Assembly (NCBI GenBank): GCA_040880525.1
Contig: JBBDIG010000021.1
Span: 1 to 64,000 of the forward strand
Length of the DNA: 64,000 nucleotides
Direction: 5' to 3'
Source of the DNA: Bacteroidia bacterium
Lineage (GTDB): Bacteria; Bacteroidota; Bacteroidia; CAILMK01; JBBDIG01
Shown here: positions 34,683-41,823 of the stretch, piece by piece
Layout: every line of letters starts with the position of its first letter
How positions within the stretch are numbered: position 1 is the stretch's first letter
Position numbers and translations under genes: made by a program
Notes under the pieces: generated by a model
Database searches by the model: none
What the model was told of the DNA's origin: nothing
Seen by the model: the letters and a program-made list of their open reading frames with translations, nothing else

Positions 34683-36143
34683 ATGAATTTCAGACAGGAC
34701 GATACAATTGCTGCAATAGCCACGGCTGCCGGCCCTGCGGCAGTAGGCATGATTCGTATTTCAGGTAAGAATGCTTTTTCCAGCGTGAATCCACTTTTCA
34801 TCGGCAAGGATCTGACTTCAGTAAAAAGCCATACCCTTCATTACGGTACTTTACAGCATGAGGGACAAACCCTGGACGAGGTGGTGATCGGTATTTTTCG
34901 CGGACCGAAAAGCTATACAGGCGAGGATGTGCTCGAGATCAGTTGTCACGGCTCCTCGGTGGTGCTTGAGCGTGTGATGCAGGCATTGATGCTTCAGGGA
35001 ATTCGCCCGGCAAAAGCCGGAGAGTTTACCATGCGTGCTTTCCTGAATGGGAAGATGGACCTCAGCCAGGCAGAGGCCGTGGCCGACCTCATCAACTCCG
35101 AATCGGAGGCGGCCTATAAAACCGCACTTTTCCAGATGCGGGGTGGGTTTGCAGAAAAAATAAAGCAACTGCGCGGACGGCTGGTTCACTTCACGGCACT
35201 CATTGAATTGGAGCTGGATTTTGCGGAGGAAGATGTGGAATTTGCCAACCGCGACCAATTCCGACAGTTGATTACAGAAATAAAGGACAATGTCAGTGGC
35301 CTGCTAAAATCTTTTCAGTTGGGCAACGTCATCAAAAAGGGCGTATCCGTAACCATTGCCGGCAGGCCCAACGCAGGTAAAAGCACGCTGCTCAATGCCC
35401 TGCTTCAGGAAGAGCGCGCCATCGTCAGCGAAATCCCCGGTACCACGCGCGATACGATTGAGGACACCATCAGCATCAACGGCATCCTCTTCCGGTTTAC
35501 TGACACGGCAGGAATCCGCGAAGCCGGGGATGAGATAGAGCGCATCGGCATTGAACGCACCCGCCAGAGCATCGGCAAGAGCAACATCCTCATCTACTTA
35601 TATGACGTGAATGAACTTACTCCAGCCGAAGTAAAACAGGACCTGGCAGAGCTGAACCTACAGCAGGAACCGGTTGTGGTGGGAAACAAACTGGATTTAA
35701 GTTCTGAGTTCAAAGTTCTGAGTTCAAAGTTCCGGGTTCAAAGTTCTGAGTTCAAAGTTCAAAGTTCAAAGTTCCGGGTTCAGGGTTCACAACGCGAAAC
35801 TCGCAACGCGGAACCCAGAACCCAGAACCCAGAACCGATATATATATCCTCGAAAACCCATGAGGGCATTGACCAGCTAACCATGGCATTGCTCAACCGC
35901 GTTAACCTCGGCAAAGGCATCAGCGACTATGGTGTAGTCACCAACCTGCGCCACCACGAAGCGTTGAGCCGCGCCAGCGAGGCCGTCCGCGATGTCCTCT
36001 CCGCCCTCGACAGCGGCCTCACCACCGATCTCCTCACAGTGGACATCCGTAGAGCACTTCAAGCCCTAGGTGAGATCACCGGGGAGATTACTACTGATGA
36101 GATTCTGGGGACTATTTTTTCAAAGTTTTGTATTGGAAAGTAA
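34683..36143 (+). CDS. mnmE: tRNA modification GTPase MnmE, with repeat insertion in the G domain
   Basis: 486 residues from the ATG at 34683 (MNFRQDDTIAAIATA); the frame also opens upstream. With MnmG it forms 5-carboxymethylaminomethyl-uridine at the tRNA wobble position. The N-terminal tetrahydrofolate domain (GAVGMIRISG-type, residues 1-120), a helical domain, and a Ras-like G domain (G1 GRPNAGKS near residue 227, G3 DTAGIR, G4 NKLD near 334-337, G5 SSK near 389) are present, as is the C-terminal catalytic CIGK. About 45 residues of low-complexity sequence encoded by tandem repeats sit between G4 and G5. The last codons form the attachment site of the 21.8 kb island that follows. Confidence 0.95.
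   Translation: MNFRQDDTIAAIATAAGPAAVGMIRISGKNAFSSVNPLFIGKDLTSVKSHTLHYGTLQHEGQTLDEVVIGIFRGPKSYTGEDVLEISCHGSSVVLERVMQALMLQGIRPAKAGEFTMRAFLNGKMDLSQAEAVADLINSESEAAYKTALFQMRGGFAEKIKQLRGRLVHFTALIELELDFAEEDVEFANRDQFRQLITEIKDNVSGLLKSFQLGNVIKKGVSVTIAGRPNAGKSTLLNALLQEERAIVSEIPGTTRDTIEDTISINGILFRFTDTAGIREAGDEIERIGIERTRQSIGKSNILIYLYDVNELTPAEVKQDLAELNLQQEPVVVGNKLDLSSEFKVLSSKFRVQSSEFKVQSSKFRVQGSQRETRNAEPRTQNPEPIYISSKTHEGIDQLTMALLNRVNLGKGISDYGVVTNLRHHEALSRASEAVRDVLSALDSGLTTDLLTVDIRRALQALGEITGEITTDEILGTIFSKFCIGK
35700..35837 (+). repeat. tandem/inverted repeat insertion within mnmE
   Basis: Repeats of the 11-14 base unit AGTTC-TGAGTTCAAAG and AGTTC-CGGGTTC fill 35700-35790. The downstream part (about 35810-35837) consists of AACCCAGAACCC units that are the inverse complement of GGGTTC-type units. 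The block is in frame and translates to SSEFKV/SSKFRVQ-type repeats followed by AEPRTQNPEP. Similar GTTC-rich repeats are usually seen between genes in Bacteroidota, so their presence inside this coding sequence is notable. In mRNA it could form a hairpin. Confidence 0.85.
36129..36143 (+). other. attL core of the island
   Basis: TGTATTGGAAAGTAA, overlapping the last four mnmE codons and stop. Confidence 0.8.
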
Positions 36144-36210
36144 TTACTTTTCAGATGTTTAGCTAATCCTTTCTTAGTTATAGCTTAAAGGCTGTTTTAT
36201 CTATTTTTAT

Positions 36211-36289
36211 TTGTTGCTAACTTTCCTTTTTTGGCATAGATTTGTTGCTAATCTGTTGCTGACATCCCGATTATTGTTGTTAGCAACAA
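36211..36289 (+). repeat. integrase arm-type repeat cluster, left end
   Basis: TTGTTGCTAA occurs at 36211-36220 and 36242-36251, a variant CTGTTGCTGA at 36253-36262, and the inverted TTAGCAACAA at 36280-36289. Such repeats close to an att core are usual for integrase arm sites. The 36241-36262 segment recurs exactly near the right end. Confidence 0.65.
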
Positions 36290-36315
36290 AATATTTAGAA
36301 CACGGGCGAAATTAT

Positions 36316-36364
36316 GATACATAGAGATACATTGGGATACAATGAGAGACAATCTGATACATAC
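36316..36364 (+). repeat. five GATAC repeats at exact 10-base spacing
   Basis: GATAC begins at 36316, 36326, 36336 and 36356, with GAGAC at 36346, each followed by AT or AAT. A 10-base period places all copies on one face of the helix. They lie 28 bases before the ATG of the excisionase-like gene, so they may be an operator or iteron set for its protein or for the integrase. Confidence 0.6.
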
Positions 36365-36391
36365 TTTGGCCACAACAAGACATCACACAAT

Positions 36392-36745
36392 ATGAGCAGC
36401 AACATTAGAGTACCAAAAATCTGTCAGCACTGCGGAACTGAGTTTATTGCCAAGACCACAGTTACCCAATATTGTGGGGACAACTGCGCCAAACGGGCAT
36501 ACAAGAAACGAGTGAGGGAAGCCAAGATTCAAGAGGTAGTACCAACGGCCATCCAGAAGCAAGACTTCATTCAGGAGCAAGTCAGCCAAAAAGCTTTCCT
36601 GAGTATTGCGGAAACCTGTAAACTCCTCGGAACAAGCAGAATGACCCTATACCGCCAAATTAAAACCGGGAACATAAAAGCAGGTAAAGTCGGTAGGCGT
36701 ACGATCATCAAAAGATCATCCATCGAAAAGCTTTTTCAAACATGA
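36392..36745 (+). CDS. excisionase-like HTH protein with zinc-ribbon-like N-terminus
   Basis: 117 residues from the ATG at 36392 (a longer frame opens at 36314, inside the GATAC repeat array, so I reject it). The N-terminus has a Cys4-type motif, C-x2-C...C-x3-C (KICQHCGTEF, YCGDNCAK). The C-terminal half is a MerR-type winged HTH (SIAETCKLLGTSRMTLYRQIKTGNIKAGKVGRRTIIKRSSIEKLF) of the excisionase family. The stop codon overlaps the integrase start as ATGA, so the two are translationally coupled. Probably controls integration and excision of the island. Confidence 0.8.
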   Translation: MSSNIRVPKICQHCGTEFIAKTTVTQYCGDNCAKRAYKKRVREAKIQEVVPTAIQKQDFIQEQVSQKAFLSIAETCKLLGTSRMTLYRQIKTGNIKAGKVGRRTIIKRSSIEKLFQT

Positions 36746-37830
36746 AAGTAACGCTAAGAGAACGCAACCAGGGCGGACAAACCAGCCTCTACCTTGACTA
36801 TTATCACAAGGGCCGGAGAAAGACGGAATCTCTTAAACTATACCTGAACCCTAAAGCCAGGACTAAGGAGGAGAAGGAGATTAATAAAAAGACGCTACAA
36901 CTGGCAGGTACAATTAGAGCACAGCGACAAATCGAAATCCAAAATGGGATCTATGGGTTTCGTGATAATGCGAAACTAAAGGGTAGCTTTACAGCCTACA
37001 TTGGATTACTCACCGAGAGACGAAAAGACAGCTCCGGCAACTACGGGAATTGGGACAGTATGCTTAAACATTTAAAGGAATTTATGCCTGCAAACATAAC
37101 CTTCGCGCAGGTTGACAGGCAGTTTGTCCAGGAGTTCAAGTTTTACCTCGATAAAGAGGCCAGAACCAAAAGCAATGAGCCGCTATCTCAGAACTCCAAA
37201 TACTCCTATTTCAACAAATTTAGGGCAGCACTGAAGCAAGCCGTAAAAGATGAAATCCTTCCAACCAATCCAAGTGAAGGAGTTGAAGTATTCAGGCAGG
37301 GTGAACCGGAGAGAGCATTTTTGACACTGGAAGAACTGCAAGCAGCCGTAAATTCAGAATGTGAAATTCCGTTACTGAAAACCGCCTTCATCTTTTCATG
37401 CCTTAGTGGGCTTCGCTGGTCAGACATACACAAGCTACTTTGGTCTGAGGTGCAACACTCCAAGAGCATGGGGTATTATATCCGTTTCATGCAAAAGAAA
37501 ACTAAGGGGACTGAAACCCTTCCTATCTCAGAGCAAGCCTATAACTTGCTAGGCGAACGCCAGGAGAACAGCCAAAGGGTTTTTGATGGATTAAAATATT
37601 CGGCATGGCACAATATGAAGTTGCAACAATGGATGATGAAGGCAGGTATTTCCAAGACCATCACTTTTCACTGTGCCCGACATACCTATGCTACGTTACA
37701 GCTATCCGCTGGAACAGATATTTACACGGTTTCCAAACTCTTAGGACATAGAGATTTAAAAACAACCCAAGTATACGCCAAGGTTATTGACGACAAAAAA
37801 CGAGAAGCAGCTAATAAAATCAAAATATGA
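36742..37830 (+). CDS. int: tyrosine recombinase / phage-type integrase
   Basis: 362 residues. An N-terminal arm-binding domain (residues about 1-60), a SAM-like core-binding domain (about 110-200) and a catalytic domain (about 220-350) follow the Bacteroidota element pattern. Active-site residues are visible: Arg in SGLRWSDIHKL, H-x-x-R in TFHCARHTYATL, GH in LLGHRDL, and the nucleophile Tyr in TTQVYAKVI. It overlaps the excisionase gene and the following gene by 4 bases each, so the three form one operon. It is the likely integrator of the island at mnmE. Confidence 0.93.
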   Translation: MKVTLRERNQGGQTSLYLDYYHKGRRKTESLKLYLNPKARTKEEKEINKKTLQLAGTIRAQRQIEIQNGIYGFRDNAKLKGSFTAYIGLLTERRKDSSGNYGNWDSMLKHLKEFMPANITFAQVDRQFVQEFKFYLDKEARTKSNEPLSQNSKYSYFNKFRAALKQAVKDEILPTNPSEGVEVFRQGEPERAFLTLEELQAAVNSECEIPLLKTAFIFSCLSGLRWSDIHKLLWSEVQHSKSMGYYIRFMQKKTKGTETLPISEQAYNLLGERQENSQRVFDGLKYSAWHNMKLQQWMMKAGISKTITFHCARHTYATLQLSAGTDIYTVSKLLGHRDLKTTQVYAKVIDDKKREAANKIKI

Positions 37831-38627
37831 GGCCACCAAAAAATTTTCTTTATGCTATTTCCTTTATTGAGATGAGTTCTATAAACTGTCTAAATAATGA
37901 AAGGAAAATCTATGAAATCTGCATAGAAGATTTAGAAGAACTGAGACAAAAGTTGAATTTTATTTCTCTAAATGATGCATACTCCTACTATGTTTTAGAA
38001 AGGATAAGTAAATTCAATGTTTTTCAAAAGAAGGAATTTATAGTTTATCAGTTTTCATTAGTGGAAAATGAAAAACAATGGTTTCTTGATTTGCAGAGTC
38101 TATTAGATAAAGCCCAAACTTTTATGGGTGAAACCTATAACCCCTGGGAGAATTCTCTTAAGGGCATCAATGAAATAATGAAAGAAATATATGAGGAGTA
38201 TTTCAATATTATAGAAGGTAAACCTAACCTTAAGAATAAACAGATTCCATCGAGTACTCATTCATTTACGTATCTTCAATATGCGGTAGACCCCGACAAG
38301 CTTGCCAACCTATATGAAAGTTTAAAATTTACTCACCTGATTGATGCAGGCACGAACCTTTCAAATTTTAATAAGGTATTCTCAAATAAAGAAATTAAAA
38401 CTCCTACAACTTGGACCGGCAGCATCAGTCAGCTTTACTATTTCATCAAACTCATTCATAACGATTGGAAATTAATAAAGAACCTAAAACAAGAGCAATG
38501 GAAAGTAACCTGCCAGTGCTTTGTTGATGCTGATGGGAACTCCTTTGACAGAAAGAAATTTAGGTCAATGAAAAAGCCAGTAAAAACCGCGCACATTATT
38601 GAAAATGCAGCATCCCACTTGAAGTAG
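37827..38627 (+). CDS. hypothetical protein in integrase operon, possibly RteC-like
   Basis: 266 residues, ATG at 37827 overlapping the integrase stop (ATGA). Mostly helical and moderately charged. The C-terminal WTGSISQLYYFIKLIHNDWKLIKN and NSFDRKKFRSMKKP resemble the end of RteC, the excision regulator of Bacteroides conjugative transposons, where a W-x-G or W-x-S stretch and a helical L-x-x-L-I-x-A-L segment precede a tail. The resemblance is weak, so I call it only possible. The location downstream of the integrase fits a regulator of element mobility. Confidence 0.45.
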   Translation: MRPPKNFLYAISFIEMSSINCLNNERKIYEICIEDLEELRQKLNFISLNDAYSYYVLERISKFNVFQKKEFIVYQFSLVENEKQWFLDLQSLLDKAQTFMGETYNPWENSLKGINEIMKEIYEEYFNIIEGKPNLKNKQIPSSTHSFTYLQYAVDPDKLANLYESLKFTHLIDAGTNLSNFNKVFSNKEIKTPTTWTGSISQLYYFIKLIHNDWKLIKNLKQEQWKVTCQCFVDADGNSFDRKKFRSMKKPVKTAHIIENAASHLK

Positions 38628-38628
38628 G

Positions 38629-38744
38629 GCACTCTGCACCCTGCACTATTATTTTTTTTTGCTTTTGTTTAGGCCTTTCTTTCTCAGAGTGAGCTCTTGT
38701 TTTCACCTGACCGAACACTCTGCACTCTGCACTCTGCACTGCAC
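38629..38744 (+). repeat. CACTCTG-type short tandem repeats, two clusters
   Basis: The block 38629-38646 (GCACTCTGCACCCTGCAC) and four further units at 38716-38744 (CACTCTG repeated three times, then CACTGCAC) flank a T-rich stretch. They sit in the gap between two island genes. Confidence 0.55.
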
Positions 38745-38852
38745 CTGCCTTGCTGTGGTCATATCCCCCTAAAACTCAATATATTTTTGAGCCGTATTCG
38801 ACAAACGAATATGGCTTTAGCGCTAAAGTCCATTTCTCACATCATAATTGAC

Positions 38853-39158
38853 ATGAAAATGGACGAAATAATATTACGTCTTGACAATCTCCAACGCCTC
38901 ATAGAGCGCCAGGGGATTCAAACTAAGGAAGTTTTGAACTTCAAAGAGGCTTGCGAGTACTTGGAGCTTTCTCAGTCACACTTGTACAAATTGACAAGTG
39001 CAGGGAGTATTCCGCACTACAAGCCCAATGGGAAGAAGCTTTATTTCAAAAAAAGTGAGTTGGAAAGCTGGTTGCTGCGCAATCGCAATTCCACTCAGGA
39101 TGAAATTGACCAAAAAGCTGCTGATTATCTAATCAAAAAAGGGAGGGTGAAGCTATGA
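38853..39158 (+). CDS. HTH_17/MerR-type DNA-binding protein (excisionase-like)
   Basis: 101 residues from the ATG at 38853 (MKMDEIILRLDN). The frame opens 52 codons earlier, but that part is low-complexity and contains the CACTCTG repeats. The core NFKEACEYLELSQSHLYKLTSAGSIPHYKPNGKKLYFKKSELESWLLRN is a textbook helix-turn-helix of the excisionase/HTH_17 group. It lies directly upstream of the primase-like gene, with an ATGA overlap, and probably regulates transcription of that operon or of excision. Confidence 0.85.
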   Translation: MKMDEIILRLDNLQRLIERQGIQTKEVLNFKEACEYLELSQSHLYKLTSAGSIPHYKPNGKKLYFKKSELESWLLRNRNSTQDEIDQKAADYLIKKGRVKL

Positions 39159-39826
39159 AAGAGATAAATAGTCCCGTCCGTACTGAATCGCATGATGAGT
39201 TCCTCAATTCAGGCAATAATTGCTATCCAAGCGTAGGCAAACACGAGGAATTACAATCTGAACTTGCCGATAATGAATTTAAGAAGATAAAATCACCTGT
39301 ATTCAGCTACTTTAAGAAACCCTTGTTTAATCTGTTTCCAAGTCACACTGTTTCCCTGGTAGATGTATTTCACCTTATTAGGCGAAAAGATTTTAATTGG
39401 GCTACAGATAAACTCCGCAAAATTCAGGATGTAATTGCTTCCAGAAATTTTAAGGCTAAGAATTTTGATTATGTAACCTTTTCTGGTTTGTTCACGCAAA
39501 GAGCTAATGCATATCTGCAAAAACATTCAGGATTACTTACCATCGATTTTGACCACCTTAAGGACATTCCTAACCTCAAATCATCACTGCTGAATGATCG
39601 TTATTTTGAGACTGAGCTACTCTTTACTTCTCCTTCAGGGAATGGCCTCAAATGGATAATTCCAATTGACTTGACTAAAGCAAAACACAAGGAATATTTT
39701 AACGCTGTAGGAAATTATATACTCAAAAACTATCAGGTTAAAATAGATGAAAATGGAAAGGACATATCTAGAGCCTGTTACCTCCCCCACGATCCAGAAG
39801 TATTCATCAATCCCAAATACTTATAG
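39155..39826 (+). CDS. VirE N-terminal/BT4734-type domain protein
   Basis: 223 residues. It matches the N-terminal domain family found ahead of DUF3987 proteins in Bacteroidota elements: LFPSHTVSLVDVFHLIRR, SGLFTQRANAYLQKHSGLLTIDFDHL, then FTSPSGNGLKWIIPIDL and RACYLPHDPEVF. The domain is related to the small-primase (AEP-like) fold and is thought to work with the next gene in replication of the element. The start overlaps the HTH gene by 4 bases and the next gene begins 3 bases after its stop. Confidence 0.75.
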   Translation: MKEINSPVRTESHDEFLNSGNNCYPSVGKHEELQSELADNEFKKIKSPVFSYFKKPLFNLFPSHTVSLVDVFHLIRRKDFNWATDKLRKIQDVIASRNFKAKNFDYVTFSGLFTQRANAYLQKHSGLLTIDFDHLKDIPNLKSSLLNDRYFETELLFTSPSGNGLKWIIPIDLTKAKHKEYFNAVGNYILKNYQVKIDENGKDISRACYLPHDPEVFINPKYL

Positions 39827-39829
39827 GAC

Positions 39830-41647
39830 ATGGAAAGAGAAACATTTAATCCTATGGATTGGCTTGATAAACCTACCCCGCAAAGCAAGGTTACAGAGCA
39901 GCACCAATTCAAGACAGATGCCCAAACAAACGAAGTAGAACGCATCATCCAGTACATTGAAACCAACCGGGTAGATATTACCTCTGCTTACAAAGATTGG
40001 GTAAATGTAGGTTTCGCCTTTGCCCATGAATTTGGGGAGAATGGCCGGAACCTATTTCATAGGGTAAGCCAGTTCTACCCCGACTATTCAGCTCCTGAGT
40101 GCGACACGCAATTTGACAATTGTTTGAAATCAAAAGGTCGTGGGGTTTCACTGAAAACCTTTTTCTACCTCGCAAAGGGTGCTGGAATTGATATTACACC
40201 TCCACGGACAGAAAAACAGGATCAGCACACTTTCAAGAGGGAGAAGCTGAACGGTAGTCAAACTGAATATCACCAGCACGGAAATCAGGAACAGGAAGAA
40301 ATGCCAACATTTCCTGATTCCTTATTTCCTGAACTTCCTGACTTTCTTCAAAGGGTAGTGAAGGCAGCATCCTCTAACGAGGAAAGGGATATTTTGCTCC
40401 TGGGATCCATTGTTACCATCAGTGCCTGTTTACCCAATGTTTTTGGCATATATGATGAGAATCGGGTCTATCCCAATCTGTATCTGTTTATTACAGCACA
40501 GGCATCCGCAGGGAAAGGTCGTTTGGTTCATTGTCGGCAATTGGTTAAACCCATCCATAAAGAACTAAGAGACCAAGCCAAACTCAACAAACAGCAATAT
40601 GAATCAGAAATGGCAGTATACAATTCCAAAAAGAACAGAACCGCTGATATTGAGAAGCCAGTTCCACCGCCTATAATGTCATTTATCATTCCAGCCAATA
40701 ATAGTGCAACAGGCACATATCAGATCTTAAACGATAACAACGGCATCGGACTTTTATTTGAGACTGAAGGTGATACATTAGCCCAAGCTTTTAAAAGTGA
40801 CTATGGGAATTACAGTGATGGGTTTAGAAAAGCTTTTCATCATGAGCCCATAACATATTTTCGAAGAACTGATCGGGAGTACGTAGAAATAGAAAAGCCA
40901 TGCCTTTCAGCGGTTCTTTCTGGTACGCCAAAACAGGTTTCGACTTTGATACCCAATGCGGAAAACGGCTTATTCAGCCGTTTCATTTTCTACTATATGA
41001 ACGTTCGTCCAGTATGGAAGAATGTATTTTCCAACCGAACGGATAATGGTTTAGATAATTACTTTGAAGCATTGGGCAGTGAGTTCTACAAGTTCTATAA
41101 AAGTCTTATGAAAGATGATCTACGCCAGGTTTTGCTAACCGCAGATCAACAAGACCAGTTCCATCAATCCTTTAGACAATTACTGGAAAAGTACTATAGC
41201 CTAAAAGGATTGGATTACATGGCCACGATCTATAGGCTGGGTTTGATAGCCTACCGTTTCTGTATGATATTGACGGTATTGCGGAACATGGAAACAGGCG
41301 ATACAGCCAAGGAGCATATTTGCGAGGAAAGGGATTTTCAGACTGTACAAGCTATGATCAAAGTTTTAGTGAAGCATTCAAGCAAAGTGTTTGGCGAGTT
41401 GCCCCAAGAAGAAATCAAACCCTCACGGAGGAACAAGAAAGAAAAGTTCCTCTATGAGTTACCTTATAACTTCAACCGCCAGAAGTACCTTGAAGTGGCT
41501 AAAGGTTTGGGGATTCCAGACAAGACTGCCGAGGGGTATATTACAAGCTTTGTCACCTCGAACTTGATTCATCGAGAATCCAAAGACCAGTACATAAACA
41601 CCTCACTTGAGGAAATTCAGGATTCTAAGGAAACTAAGGACGGATAA
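39830..41647 (+). CDS. PriCT_2 / DUF3987 replication-type protein
   Basis: 605 residues. Residues about 35-130 match a PriCT_2 domain (NVGFAFAHEFGENGRNLFHRVSQFYPDY...CLKSKGRGVSLKTFFYLAKGAGI). Residues about 150-560 are DUF3987, a primase/helicase-associated ATPase-like region with a P-loop-type ITAQASAGKGRLVH. Such proteins are typical of mobile elements in Bacteroidota and are thought to initiate or support element replication. Likely works with the VirE-N-like protein encoded immediately upstream, making the core self-maintenance module of the island. Confidence 0.82.
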   Translation: MERETFNPMDWLDKPTPQSKVTEQHQFKTDAQTNEVERIIQYIETNRVDITSAYKDWVNVGFAFAHEFGENGRNLFHRVSQFYPDYSAPECDTQFDNCLKSKGRGVSLKTFFYLAKGAGIDITPPRTEKQDQHTFKREKLNGSQTEYHQHGNQEQEEMPTFPDSLFPELPDFLQRVVKAASSNEERDILLLGSIVTISACLPNVFGIYDENRVYPNLYLFITAQASAGKGRLVHCRQLVKPIHKELRDQAKLNKQQYESEMAVYNSKKNRTADIEKPVPPPIMSFIIPANNSATGTYQILNDNNGIGLLFETEGDTLAQAFKSDYGNYSDGFRKAFHHEPITYFRRTDREYVEIEKPCLSAVLSGTPKQVSTLIPNAENGLFSRFIFYYMNVRPVWKNVFSNRTDNGLDNYFEALGSEFYKFYKSLMKDDLRQVLLTADQQDQFHQSFRQLLEKYYSLKGLDYMATIYRLGLIAYRFCMILTVLRNMETGDTAKEHICEERDFQTVQAMIKVLVKHSSKVFGELPQEEIKPSRRNKKEKFLYELPYNFNRQKYLEVAKGLGIPDKTAEGYITSFVTSNLIHRESKDQYINTSLEEIQDSKETKDG

Positions 41648-41823
41648 TCCTTAGTTTCCTCTAATTCCTCAAAATCCTGAAATTAGTTTTCTCCCTACTT
41701 CTTGCTTTTTAATCGTTTTCTTTCAACATTTTGAGATAATTATGGATCTGATAGCAGGGACATTTGGTGCCATCACAGCTACCTGTCTTGTAAACATCAG
41801 GGATCAGACGTGTGATTGCAAAA

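Noticed and set aside
36314-36391. Extended N-terminus of the excisionase-like gene
   Set aside because: It is encoded by the GATAC repeat array, and the conserved Cys4 motif begins only after the ATG at 36392.
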